DNA of 64,000 nucleotides from Bifidobacterium apousia (GTDB lineage Bacteria > Actinomycetota > Actinomycetes > Actinomycetales > Bifidobacteriaceae): assembly GCF_007559275.1 (NCBI RefSeq), contig NZ_VMHK01000001.1:124001-188000 (forward strand), given 5' to 3'. Below, piece after piece: positions 36,553 to 45,395 of this stretch. The notes below the pieces were generated by a model. It ran no database searches. It was not told the origin of the DNA and was given only the letters and a program-made list of their open reading frames with translations. The stretch's first letter is position 1. Every line of letters starts with the position of its first letter. Both the position numbers and the translations under genes were made by a program.

Positions 36553-38001
36553 ATGAGTGAGTCAACTGTCTCCGAGGAGCAAAGGAACGGCACGCCCGTT
36601 CCCGAGGAGGGGACTCCGGAGTTCGCGAAAATGAACAAGATGGCCCGCGTGGCCATCCCGGTGGTCTTGATCATCTTCACCTTAGGCGTGCTCCAGCAGC
36701 AGGCCTTTGGCATGATCTACGTGAACATCGGCAAGCAGCTCAACCAGGCCAACCTGGCGCCGCTGATCACCTCCCTGCCAGGCATCATCCTGGGAATCGT
36801 CTGCGTCATCTACGGATCTCTGGGCGATTTCGTCTCCTTGAAGAAGATGATGATCCTGGGTACGATCGTCTTCGTGCTGGGGTCGATTCTGGGGTGCTTC
36901 GGTACCTTCAGCATCTGGATCGTCATCGCTGCCCGTGTGGTGCAGTCGGCCGGCTGGCAGGTTTCCGGATCCATCTTCCTGGTTCTGGTTTCCAAGTATG
37001 TGGAGAAAAAGAAGCGCGTGCTCTGGTATGGCGTCTTCGTTGCAGTCTTCCGCTTCGCCGCTGCCCTGGGAGTCTTCTTGGCTGGCTACATGACCCTGCT
37101 CGACTGGCGCTGGCTCTTCGGCGTGGGCATCGTGGCCGTCTTCTTCATTCCCGTGCTGGCCAAGAACCTGCCTGACCAGCATGCCGCTGGCGCCAAGATC
37201 GATGGAATCGGCTTCACGCTGATTGGACTGTTCGCCGCTTCGGTGACCATGTTCTTCACTGATATCAACTGGGGCTGGGGCATCGCCTGCATCGTGACCC
37301 TGGTGGCCTTCCTGGTTTACGTCAACAAGGCCAGCAACCCCTTCATCACACCGAAGATGCTGACCAACCCCGCCTTCGCCATGACTATGACCGTCATCTT
37401 CGTCGGTTACTTCTTCAGCTATACTCTGAACGCCGGCGTCAACGCCATTGGTCTGAACGTCTACGGCATCGACTCCTCCAAGGTCTCCAACCTGTTGGTC
37501 TGGTCCATCATCCTGGCTGGCATCATGGGATTCGCAGCCGGGCCGATCATCCAGAAGATCGGGCGCAAGGCTTCGGTCATCCTGGCTCTGGCCTGCATGG
37601 GTGGCGGCCTGATCGCCATCGCCTTCCTGATCCCCGCTGGCAAGATCTGGGCCTTGGCCGTTGCACCCTGCATCTACTACTTCGGCACCTCCTTCTTCTA
37701 CCAGCCAATCGTTGACACGGCGACTCTGACCGTGGAGCCTGAGGAGTCCGGCCGTGCGCTAGGCTTCAACGACCTTCTCCAGGCCATAACCGGTTCCATT
37801 GGCGTGTCGCTCTTTGGCCAACTCATGGCCAACGGTTCCATGGGTTCGGGCAGCCTGGCTGGCACCAAGCAGGGCCTGGCATCGACTTACGCCAACGTCT
37901 TCATGATTGGCGGCGTGATCATTCTGCTGGGCATGGTGCTCTTCATCTGCTCCATGAAGATGATCTACAGCCACTCACGCGTGGCTGCGGACGAAGGCTG
38001 A
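36553..38001 (+). CDS. MFS transporter, DHA2-like (about 14 helices)
   Basis: This 482-residue membrane protein has 13-14 hydrophobic segments; the DHA2-type motifs are weak but the length and the RVVQSAGWQVSGSIFLVLVSKYVEKKKR and GRALGFNDLLQAITGSIGVSLFGQL blocks fit. It follows the second nucleoside hydrolase by 38 bp and ends at a strong terminator, so it is probably the last gene of the operon and may export a product such as a free base. Its third codon positions are noticeably more G/C-rich than those of the preceding genes, suggesting a separate origin or higher expression. Confidence 0.85.
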   Translation: MSESTVSEEQRNGTPVPEEGTPEFAKMNKMARVAIPVVLIIFTLGVLQQQAFGMIYVNIGKQLNQANLAPLITSLPGIILGIVCVIYGSLGDFVSLKKMMILGTIVFVLGSILGCFGTFSIWIVIAARVVQSAGWQVSGSIFLVLVSKYVEKKKRVLWYGVFVAVFRFAAALGVFLAGYMTLLDWRWLFGVGIVAVFFIPVLAKNLPDQHAAGAKIDGIGFTLIGLFAASVTMFFTDINWGWGIACIVTLVAFLVYVNKASNPFITPKMLTNPAFAMTMTVIFVGYFFSYTLNAGVNAIGLNVYGIDSSKVSNLLVWSIILAGIMGFAAGPIIQKIGRKASVILALACMGGGLIAIAFLIPAGKIWALAVAPCIYYFGTSFFYQPIVDTATLTVEPEESGRALGFNDLLQAITGSIGVSLFGQLMANGSMGSGSLAGTKQGLASTYANVFMIGGVIILLGMVLFICSMKMIYSHSRVAADEG

Positions 38002-38018
38002 TCCTTAACAGCACAAAC

Positions 38019-38057
38019 AAGAACCGGGCATGGGACGAATTCCCGTACCCGGTTCTT
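38019..38057 (+). terminator. Terminator of the ECF/nucleoside-hydrolase operon
   Basis: Perfect 10-bp arms AAGAACCGGG/CCCGGTTCTT with an inner TGGG/CCC pair lie 18 nt after the MFS stop, ending the plus-strand operon. Confidence 0.8.
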
Positions 38058-38327
38058 GTCTATACCAATGAATGACTCCAAGACTGATTCAGTTGGTAAG
38101 CGATGACTTGAACTTGATATTGGATTAGATCAGGTGATCGGCATCTCCTAATACTGCGATCATTTACTAATCTGCACATCCAACCAATTACTGCTACTGG
38201 CTTTTCGAGAAAGCTACAGAGTAATTGATCTGGTATTTTTCTGGCCTGTTGGGTTCTGCAAACCAGGATGAAACGAATACCAAATATTTGTTTGGTGTTT
38301 AGGTATTACCCGGTCAAGCACAGATCA

Positions 38328-38378
38328 CCCCCCCCCCACCTCCTCATACAGCGCTATTGCGCGGAGAGGAGGAGGGGG
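38328..38378 (-). terminator. Long hairpin starting in a C10 tract; terminator of the second sugar ABC operon
   Basis: A run of ten C (38328-38337) leads into a stem CCCCC-A-CCTCCTC pairing with GAGGAGG-A-GGGGG (38366-38378). There is one A/A mismatch, and a second inner stem GCGC/GCGC caps the loop. It lies 7 nt beyond the stop of the minus-strand permease gene at 38385 and probably ends that operon. Confidence 0.65.
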
Positions 38379-38384
38379 TTCGGA

Positions 38385-39221
38385 TCAACCTTTCACGGCT
38401 CCTGCAAGAACACCTTTGATAATGTACTTCTGACAAATAAGGTAAAACACCACAATGGGAATGATGGCTAAAACCAGACAGGCCATCATCGCTCCCATAT
38501 CCACTGATCCGAAACTTCCTTTCAATTGCTGGATCGCCACGCTCAAGGTTCTGAACCTCCGTAGATCCAATGTGAGGTAGGGAAGAAGGAAGTCATTCCA
38601 TATCCACATAGCCTCGAGGATGGCCACTGAAATGATTGAGGGCCTCATTATCGGTACCACGATACCGAAGAAGATGCGTGGCACGCTGGCACCGTCTATC
38701 ATTGCCGATTCCTCGAGCTCGACAGGGATTCCCTTCACCACACCGGTGAACATAAATACCGCCAAGCCTGCGCCAAATCCTAGATACACTATCCACAGTC
38801 CCCAAGGCGAATTCAGCCCTAGAGTGTCTGAGAGTTTGGACAAGGTGAACATGACCAATTGGAAGGGTACGGCCATATTCGAGAGAAACAGCAAATAGAG
38901 TATCTTCGCAGCCCAGTTGTGCACGCGTACTATCCACCATGCACACATGGAGGTGCACAATAGAATCAGCAGCACCGATCCAATTGTGACAACGACTGTC
39001 CAGGTAAAACTCGACAGGAAATCAGTCTGTTCTATGCCTCGGTTGAAGTTATCAAAACCGGCAAATAGCTCGCCAGTTGGCAGAGCAAATGTGTCGTGTG
39101 TTATGTAAGAGCGCTGCTTGAAGGCATTCACCACAACCAGTGCTATCGGAAAGATCCACAATAGGCTTACGAGGCTGAAAAACACTGTCCAGATTGCAGG
39201 ATGTCTGACTTTCCCATTCAT
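38385..39221 (-). CDS. Sugar ABC transporter permease, MalG type (GH32 locus)
   Basis: The 278-residue membrane protein has six helices and the EAA loop LEESAMIDGASVPRIFFGIVVPIMRPSI near residues 170-197, typical of MalG-type subunits of CUT1 importers. Its start overlaps the MalF-type gene by 4 nt. As in the other sugar operon no ATPase is encoded nearby. With the GH32-like enzyme just upstream the system probably imports a fructan-like or related oligosaccharide; this is inference. Confidence 0.92.
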   Translation of the reverse strand: MNGKVRHPAIWTVFFSLVSLLWIFPIALVVVNAFKQRSYITHDTFALPTGELFAGFDNFNRGIEQTDFLSSFTWTVVVTIGSVLLILLCTSMCAWWIVRVHNWAAKILYLLFLSNMAVPFQLVMFTLSKLSDTLGLNSPWGLWIVYLGFGAGLAVFMFTGVVKGIPVELEESAMIDGASVPRIFFGIVVPIMRPSIISVAILEAMWIWNDFLLPYLTLDLRRFRTLSVAIQQLKGSFGSVDMGAMMACLVLAIIPIVVFYLICQKYIIKGVLAGAVKG

Positions 39222-40072
39222 GCTGTAACCTCTTTACTCGTGGTAAGTCGATTCTGGATGATCGCGATGGCAGCCACGATGACAAAAAAGATGACTGCTT
39301 TAGCTTGACCGACGCCCTCAAACCCAGGACGCCCGTAGAATGTCCTATAGATATTGAGTGCCAGCATTTCAGACGAATTCGATGGGGCCCCATTCGTCAG
39401 AGCGAGGTTCTGGTCGAACAGCTTGAATCCGTTGGTGACCGTGAGAAAGGTGCAAACGGTAATAGAAGGCATCATCAGGGGGATGGTGATGTGAAAGAGC
39501 GTTTGCCGCCCATTGGCACCATCGACTTGGGCGGCCTCAATAACATCACCTGGCAAACTCTGAAGACCCGAGATGTAGATGATCATCATATAGCCGATCT
39601 GTTGCCAGCAATATAGGATCACTAACCCCCAGAATCCGTAGACTCCGGAATACGTGATGGATCTACCCCAATGTGCAAGAATGCCGTTCAACAGCAGCAT
39701 CCAGATGTATCCCAAAATGATGCCGCCAATCAGATTAGGCATAAAAAAGACCGAACGGAAGATGTTGGCACCACGAATATTGGTGGTCAGCAAATACGCC
39801 ACGGCGAAGCCTAGGATATTGATGATCAAGGTCGTGACTACCGTAAAGGCTACAGTAAAGATCAGAGCATGCCAGAACTCTGGATCACTGAGCGCAGCTG
39901 CATAATTATGAATTCCTATGAACTTCGCATCCGTCACGGTGGCAAAACGGCAGAAGCTCAGGATAATGCTCATGACGAATGGAACAAGGAATCCAATTAC
40001 AAAGGCCGCAAAAGTTGGCAAAGCGAACAGGGCCCACCATTTGCGGACTGATTTTCCAGCCATAGAAAGCAT
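39218..40072 (-). CDS. Sugar ABC transporter permease, MalF type (GH32 locus)
   Basis: The 284-residue membrane protein has six helices and the EAA loop VIEAAQVDGANGRQTLFHITIPLMMPSI near residues 180-207. The ATG at 40072 has GGAG 5 nt upstream; a second in-frame ATG four codons later is too far from that site. It is separated from the solute-binding protein gene by 135 bp that hold a stem-loop, and overlaps the MalG-type gene. Confidence 0.92.
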   Translation of the reverse strand: MLSMAGKSVRKWWALFALPTFAAFVIGFLVPFVMSIILSFCRFATVTDAKFIGIHNYAAALSDPEFWHALIFTVAFTVVTTLIINILGFAVAYLLTTNIRGANIFRSVFFMPNLIGGIILGYIWMLLLNGILAHWGRSITYSGVYGFWGLVILYCWQQIGYMMIIYISGLQSLPGDVIEAAQVDGANGRQTLFHITIPLMMPSITVCTFLTVTNGFKLFDQNLALTNGAPSNSSEMLALNIYRTFYGRPGFEGVGQAKAVIFFVIVAAIAIIQNRLTTSKEVTA

Positions 40073-40144
40073 ATAAACTCCAATGTCGAAACAGTATCAA
40101 CGCAAATTGCCGCTTTGAGGAGCGGCGAGTATGGCCTAGTAATG

Positions 40145-40187
40145 TCCTTCGTCGGCTCCTGATAGCACTAGGGGAACCGACGAAGGA
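40145..40187 (-). promoter_or_regulatory. Intra-operon stem-loop between binding-protein and permease genes
   Basis: Perfect 11-bp arms TCCTTCGTCGG/CCGACGAAGGA enclose a 21-nt loop. It lies between the solute-binding-protein stop (40208) and the permease start (40072). Such stem-loops often protect the upstream message or partly terminate transcription so that more binding protein than permease is made. Confidence 0.6.
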
Positions 40188-40207
40188 GATACCGGGGCCT
40201 GCTGAAA

Positions 40208-41527
40208 TCAGTGGGTTATCTTGTATTCAGATGACCAGCCGTCTACAAAAGCAGTCTTTACATTGCTCCAGTCTTTGGTCCCCTGAGCATATTCAAGCAT
40301 GGCGTTTCCCAAGGTGCTGACCCACTGCTGAGACGGAAGAGGATAGATGACAACATCATAATTGCCGGCTTTTGCATAAGCATCGTTGGCGCGATGAATG
40401 GGGTTCGCTGTTTTAAACCCTGCCTTTGCATATGACTTGAACGGGGTTTCGAAGCCCATCTCCTCCGATGTGTATTTACGCGCATCATTGTCGTTGAGAA
40501 TGTAATCCATCCATTCCTTGGTGGCTTTCTTATCCTTGTCGGATGCGTTCTTATTCATAGCCCAGTACTCAAAGCTGACGGTGAGACCTTCTTTTTCCTC
40601 GCCCTTGACGCCGATATAAATAGGGAGTACACCCATATCCTCATCTGCGACACCCTGACCACGCAGCTGTTTATACGCCCAAGTCCCAGTTTGAATAAAA
40701 ACCGCCTTCTTGAGATTGAAGTCAGAGTATGCATCCTCCATAGTGGCACCGGCCAGTTGTGTAGGAGCTACGGTTGCATCCTTGAGATACAAATCAAAAA
40801 TATCTTTGAAGTTAGACATATATTTTCCGGAGATCTTCGCAGGAATAGTGTCGGTCTTCTGATCTTTGTATTCGTAATAGACGGGAATATGTGCGGTTTG
40901 ATCACTGAATCTGTGCATGGAGCTGGGGTCGAAGCCTGCGGAGGTGAAGGCACCGGATACGCCTAAGTCGTTCTTATGTTCCTGAATTTCGTCTGCAACG
41001 GTCTTTAATGCTTTGAAGTTGTTTATCTTGTCCACCGACTTGATTGTTGACCAGCTTGCATCAAAGTATTTTTTCAGCAGTGCTTTGTTATAAATCAGCC
41101 CGTACCGTTCCATGATGAAGGGAACAGCACTGACCTTGCCCTCGCTCTTCAGCGCAAATTCCTTTTTGGTGAGGTCTTTATATGGATTCGTGTCAGACAT
41201 GTCATCGCAGTAACTGGTCCAATTCGGGAAGTTGTTGTTATCAACATCGAATAATGTCGGCGCTTTCGACTTAGCAAGTTCTCCTTTGAGCGACTGTTCA
41301 TACTGATCTGATGATGCGGATGTGATGTCGACTGTTATTCCTGTCTTCTTGGTGAAGCGCTTGGCCAGTTCCTTGTATTGGCCAACTTGTTCGACTTTCA
41401 TGCTGTGGTAATAGACATGTCCTTTCCCTGAATTATCGGCTTTGGATGCATTGCCACAAGCCGATAGCGTTCCGCCTGATAAAGCGAGCGCCATTACGAG
41501 AGCCAGTATGGTTGTGCTCTTTTTCAT
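40208..41527 (-). CDS. Extracellular solute-binding lipoprotein (GH32 locus)
   Basis: The 439-residue product has a lipoprotein signal with lipobox LSAC near residue 24 and a family 1 solute-binding fold (HVYYHSMKVEQVGQYKELAKRFTKKTGITVDI at the start of the mature part, residues split by a short linker). GGAGGAATT precedes the ATG. It is first of the three transport genes, downstream of a candidate LacI operator at 41586. It captures the oligosaccharide for the permease pair; the ligand is unknown. Confidence 0.92.
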   Translation of the reverse strand: MKKSTTILALVMALALSGGTLSACGNASKADNSGKGHVYYHSMKVEQVGQYKELAKRFTKKTGITVDITSASSDQYEQSLKGELAKSKAPTLFDVDNNNFPNWTSYCDDMSDTNPYKDLTKKEFALKSEGKVSAVPFIMERYGLIYNKALLKKYFDASWSTIKSVDKINNFKALKTVADEIQEHKNDLGVSGAFTSAGFDPSSMHRFSDQTAHIPVYYEYKDQKTDTIPAKISGKYMSNFKDIFDLYLKDATVAPTQLAGATMEDAYSDFNLKKAVFIQTGTWAYKQLRGQGVADEDMGVLPIYIGVKGEEKEGLTVSFEYWAMNKNASDKDKKATKEWMDYILNDNDARKYTSEEMGFETPFKSYAKAGFKTANPIHRANDAYAKAGNYDVVIYPLPSQQWVSTLGNAMLEYAQGTKDWSNVKTAFVDGWSSEYKITH

Positions 41528-41585
41528 AATTCCTCCATTTGTTGGGTATAACTTCCTCGTTATAATTGTCTGTTCTAAAGCTGGA

Positions 41586-41600
41586 TAAGCGCTTAAGCAA
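41586..41600. promoter_or_regulatory. Candidate LacI operator upstream of the ABC operon
   Basis: TAAGCGCTTAAGCAA contains the palindrome TAAGCGCTTA with a central CG, typical of LacI-family sites. It lies about 60 bp upstream of the binding-protein start and matches 14 of 15 bases with a site at 43113-43127 upstream of the GH32-like gene. Confidence 0.65.
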
Positions 41601-41638
41601 ATAGTGCAATGACCTTATTGGGTCTAAATTTACATGGC

Positions 41639-43045
41639 TTATTGTCTATCGCACCCCTTCTTAAGCCCTCTTGCTATTCGGGTATTTGACAGGTTCAACG
41701 CCCCGTCAGTCACAAACACATCGAGTGAATCGCCAAAGTGGCGGTATACGCGAGCGTTCAGCGCTACGCCATTGACATAGATGGTCATTATGGTGTCGTC
41801 CACAATGATTTGAATATGGTTTGGTCGATTTGATTCCAAGCGCAACGGTCTTTCCATGCCAATGTCCATGTAATTAAACCAAGGATAATTCGGGTTGGCT
41901 GCGAATCGCAGGAAGCCCTGCTGCACATGGAAAGCAAACTGATAGCTTTGTTCGGTCTCCTCGTTTGCATATAGCCTGAAGCCAAAGGTTCGGGTGCCAT
42001 CGGAAAACTCTACGTCCGTTTCAAAAGCAAAGATGTCGCCACAGGACGGACTGAGAGCCTTTGCAATCTGCTTTCCATCCCCTCTGATACACATATTATT
42101 AATTTTTTGGGCTGGGTTAAAAGCGTTGCAGAGGCTGTTCAGCGGCTTTGCGCCGAGGCTGCCATCGGGGCGCTGGTAGAGCTCATGAGGGACAAAAGTA
42201 CCTCCCCACTCATAATTATGCGTATCGTCATTGCCGATTTTGGTCGGAACCCAGCCAAAAAGCACTCTGTGACCGTTGAGAGCGAAAGTACGGCCGGCAT
42301 AATATGCGCTACCGTCGAATGCATCGTCGTAGGGTGTCAGCCATGGTCCATCAAGACTTCTGGACATTCGATAAACCATGCCGTGCTTATTGCTGTATTC
42401 GGTTACGATGTGATACCACCAGTCACCCATTTTGAACAGATCAGGCATTTCGTGCATTGTAAACAGACCTGGTGCCCAAAAATCACCTTCGAACTTCCAG
42501 TGCTTCAGATCGTTCGATGTGAATTTGACAGTCCGTCCTGTCTGCGCGGTCTTCGGGCCTTTCTTTCGAGCTCCCAGAATTAACAGATAGCGCTTATGGT
42601 CTTCATCCCGAATAACCATGGGATCGCGCCACTCGTCTACGTCGTACCCTTCCTGAGGGGATAATTTGAGGCTCTCATGACTTTTGCTCCAGTGGTACAA
42701 ATCATCGCTCACGGCATGCATCAACACCTGGGAGGCTTTGCCTGCAGCTGGATAATCCTTGTTATAGCCCGTATAAAAAGCGTGGTACTGCCCCTCCCCA
42801 TAGAACACGCTTCCCGCATAGATGAACTGATCCTGTTCGTCGTCAGAACCTCTGGGAATGGCAGTGCCACAATCCTGATAGTGGACAAAGTCTTCAGTGG
42901 TGGCTAGAGACCAGCCAAAAGGTTGCCCGAAGGGCTCAGGCTGTCTTGTGTCGCGTTGATGAAAAAGGAAGAACTTGTTTCCCTTGCCGAAGGGCATGCA
43001 GTCTCCGAACCAAGTACCAGGGAATTGGTAATAGAGCTTGTTCAT
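41639..43045 (-). CDS. GH32-like glycoside hydrolase
   Basis: This 468-residue protein has no signal peptide. It has a five-bladed-propeller-type N-terminal domain (residues about 1-310) and a C-terminal beta-sandwich (about 330-460, FAFETDVEFSDGTRTFGFRLYANE onwards), the GH32 architecture. The three family acids are identifiable: Asp15 in WFGDCMPFG (in place of the usual WMNDPNG), Asp141 in EWRDPM, and Glu199 in HEMPDLF (usual ECPD). The first motif is divergent, so the fructose-releasing specificity is a guess. AGAAAGGA precedes the ATG. It is intracellular and next to the importer, consistent with hydrolysis after uptake. Confidence 0.82.
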   Translation of the reverse strand: MNKLYYQFPGTWFGDCMPFGKGNKFFLFHQRDTRQPEPFGQPFGWSLATTEDFVHYQDCGTAIPRGSDDEQDQFIYAGSVFYGEGQYHAFYTGYNKDYPAAGKASQVLMHAVSDDLYHWSKSHESLKLSPQEGYDVDEWRDPMVIRDEDHKRYLLILGARKKGPKTAQTGRTVKFTSNDLKHWKFEGDFWAPGLFTMHEMPDLFKMGDWWYHIVTEYSNKHGMVYRMSRSLDGPWLTPYDDAFDGSAYYAGRTFALNGHRVLFGWVPTKIGNDDTHNYEWGGTFVPHELYQRPDGSLGAKPLNSLCNAFNPAQKINNMCIRGDGKQIAKALSPSCGDIFAFETDVEFSDGTRTFGFRLYANEETEQSYQFAFHVQQGFLRFAANPNYPWFNYMDIGMERPLRLESNRPNHIQIIVDDTIMTIYVNGVALNARVYRHFGDSLDVFVTDGALNLSNTRIARGLKKGCDRQ

Positions 43046-43112
43046 GAAATCCTTTCTAGCGAGAATATGAACAAGTACCTAACATGTTCACTCCGCTGTG
43101 ACTGTCTATGTT

Positions 43113-43155
43113 TAAGCGCTTCAGCAATCCTATGTTAGAACACGAGCGCTGTCAA
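43113..43155 (-). promoter_or_regulatory. Promoter of the GH32-like gene with LacI operator
   Basis: On the minus strand TTGACA (43155-43150), a 17-bp spacer and TAGGAT (43132-43127) form a near-consensus promoter. The operator candidate TAAGCGCTTCAGCAA (43113-43127) begins at the end of the -10 box, so a bound LacI protein would block initiation. A second AGCGCT core lies inside the spacer. Confidence 0.75.
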
Positions 43156-43197
43156 ATAGGGAATACCTGCGCAGTCTTTTTCCGAGAGCTGTTTGCT

Positions 43198-44241
43198 CTA
43201 GTGATGAATTACCTGATTGGAGGGGAAGACTGAATCGCGCACGATGATTGGACAAGTGACGTGAATAATCTTGCGCTTGGTTTGGCTCGTTTCATCAGTT
43301 TGTGGCTTTACTTGCTCGGTGCTCTCGAGCAGAGTTCTGATGCCTAGTACGCCTAGCTCATATTGAGGAAGTGCAACCGTCGTTAATGCAGGATGCAAAT
43401 GCGCTGAAATAACCTCCTGATTGTCAAAACCAACAATAGATATATCGTCGGGGACTTTGAGCCCCCTCTCATGTAGGGCGTCATAAAGACCCATTGCCAT
43501 GCGATCATTGTGGCAGAAGACAGCGGTGGCCTTAGTGGCAAGCACTGCTTCTATGGAGCGGTAGCCGCCCTCCTGATTGCTTGGAGCCCTTATTATTGTT
43601 GACGGATCAAATTGCACTCCGTAGGACGACAGGGCTTGCCGGTATCCTTCCAACCTTCCAATGGCAGCAGGAGAAGAATCGATGTCATTGACGAAGGCAA
43701 TACGGCGATGCCCGGCTTTTAATAGAATTTCAGTTGCCGATCGACCTCCCTGGATCTCGTTAGGAACCACAGCGGGATATTGTCTGCGCCTGTCAAAACA
43801 ATTCACCAGTACGGAATTGACCTGGCGCAGTTCTTTTGGTGGTTCAACGGCGTGATGCACCCATGTTGAATATACGATTCCTTCAACCTGTCTTTCCATC
43901 ATGAAGGCAAAGGTCTCTTTTTCGATGCGTTTATCGCCGTTGGTGTCTACAACCAGGAGGATTTTGCCATTCTGCCAAGCCTCAGCCTGCGCCCCTCGAA
44001 TTACTTGACCGGCAAAGGGCGAAGTTGCTACTCCGTCACTGATGAAGCCAATTGAATCGGATTGCCCGCGGGCCAACCCTCTTGCTAAGGCATTTTGTCT
44101 GTATCCAAGGCTCACTGCTACTTTTCGTACTCGTTGCCTTGTCTCTTGGGGGATTCTTGCATCCTTGCTATCGTTGATAGCCCACGAAGCTGTAGCAATA
44201 GAAACGCCTGCTGCCTTTGCGACATCTTGAAGTGTAACCAT
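43198..44241 (-). CDS. LacI-family transcriptional regulator
   Basis: The 347-residue protein has the HTH TLQDVAAKAGVSIATASWAIN-type segment at residues 3-25 (VTLQDVAKAAGVSIATASWAI in this copy) and a periplasmic-binding-like effector domain with GYRQNALARGLARGQSDSIGFI, AVFCHNDRMAMGLYDAL and DDISIVGFDN. It lies immediately upstream of the GH32-like gene on the same strand, so its likely targets are the two AGCGCT-centred sites at 41586 and 43113. Confidence 0.92.
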   Translation of the reverse strand: MVTLQDVAKAAGVSIATASWAINDSKDARIPQETRQRVRKVAVSLGYRQNALARGLARGQSDSIGFISDGVATSPFAGQVIRGAQAEAWQNGKILLVVDTNGDKRIEKETFAFMMERQVEGIVYSTWVHHAVEPPKELRQVNSVLVNCFDRRRQYPAVVPNEIQGGRSATEILLKAGHRRIAFVNDIDSSPAAIGRLEGYRQALSSYGVQFDPSTIIRAPSNQEGGYRSIEAVLATKATAVFCHNDRMAMGLYDALHERGLKVPDDISIVGFDNQEVISAHLHPALTTVALPQYELGVLGIRTLLESTEQVKPQTDETSQTKRKIIHVTCPIIVRDSVFPSNQVIHH

Positions 44242-44342
44242 GATTAGTAATCCTAACGCCGGTTGTTCTGATTGTTTTTAGCTCCTTAACTACGCCATAC
44301 GATAAATTACTGGTTTCCATTCTCTGCCTATACCGCGAAGGG

Positions 44343-44359
44343 ATGTTCGATCGAGGATG
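44343..44359 (+). repeat. 17-bp direct repeat, copy 1
   Basis: ATGTTCGATCGAGGATG recurs exactly at 44779-44795 in the same orientation, 436 bp apart. Neither copy is inside a gene. Confidence 0.6.
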
Positions 44360-44778
44360 AGTGGTCTTGGCTGATTCTGAATTTACCATTAGCAGTGTTT
44401 TATCATGCTGCTAGGTAGATGCCCATATGTTTCAGCTAAACGTCTTGAAAGAACTCTAGACCTGCTGGTTTCATACGACTTTGCAAAATAAAGATGTTCT
44501 TATTCAATTAGCAATATCGTACATTCTTAAAAATTATTAAATAATTACAGCGCTGTACGACGACTGGACTAGGAGAGAATCATGAGGGAGCTTCCTTGAG
44601 GGTGTATTGGTTCTCATTTCTAAGTTCAGGCTCACTCGATGCTGTGTCCATGTATAGGATCTAAAGCCTGATAATAGGCAGCAACTTGTTTACGCAAAAG
44701 AAGCGTAAATTGTTTTAAACTAAGATCATCGAATTTTGAATTCGTTCAGATGCTTGGCATGTATCTTCTTCTGGTTGC

Positions 44779-44795
44779 ATGTTCGATCGAGGATG
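44779..44795 (+). repeat. 17-bp direct repeat, copy 2
   Basis: Exact copy of the repeat at 44343-44359. The repeats bracket the AGCGCT palindrome and the truncated start codon at 44581. Confidence 0.6.
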
Positions 44796-45395
44796 CTTGT
44801 CTGTCAGCTCTTGCCTCATGCCTGGGTAAAGCCCCATTCCGATATTGCCGTGCACCTCAGTATTCATATTCGGGGCCGCTCTGGCGTCTCCTTAGGTCAA
44901 TGGCGCTGACAGGGGCATAAGTCATGTTTCAGAAACTCAACAATATTGGGCTTAGATAAGCTGGAGATAGTCCTCGTCGGCTGGAATTTCAATTAGCAGC
45001 AATCGGTGTTCCTGACACAAGACACATTGTCGCTAAGCCAGCGGATTTCGGAGCTAGCACCGACCTCTATTGAAATGGACAGATTACGTCCGAATTATGG
45101 ACTCCGGCTGGGCGTTTGCATCCGGGTGCTCTAGCATCGTGGCCATGGAGAAAACGACATCACTGGAGCCTTGGTTGCTCAAGGGTGTCTTCTTCTATGT
45201 CGATGCTCGATGGCGTTGATGTTGTAGCCGGTTCTTCTGCTGATTCCTGTATTCGCCTCGGTATTTGAGGTTGTTCTTGTATTATCTGCGGACATAGATC
45301 CATGGGAAATTCATATCCATGACCTGCCGAATCGGCACCAAGTGAGGTTTCACTGCCATTTTCAGACCGCAGCATTCGACCTAGGAAGTGTCCTT

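Larger units (their letters stand above)
44242..45395. other. Gene-free, AT-richer degenerate stretch
   Basis: This 1.15-kb gap separates the LacI gene from trpE. It contains a 17-bp direct repeat (44343-44359 and 44779-44795). It also contains a palindrome TACAGCGCTGTA at 44546-44557 followed by AGGAG and an ATG at 44581 that opens only five codons, looking like the promoter end of a lost gene. An open frame at 45160-45375 on the minus strand has no ribosome site or recognisable domain. I find no intact gene. Confidence 0.6.

Noticed and set aside
45160-45375. 71-codon open frame on the minus strand upstream of trpE
   Set aside because: No ribosome site, low-complexity composition and overlap with the trpE leader region.
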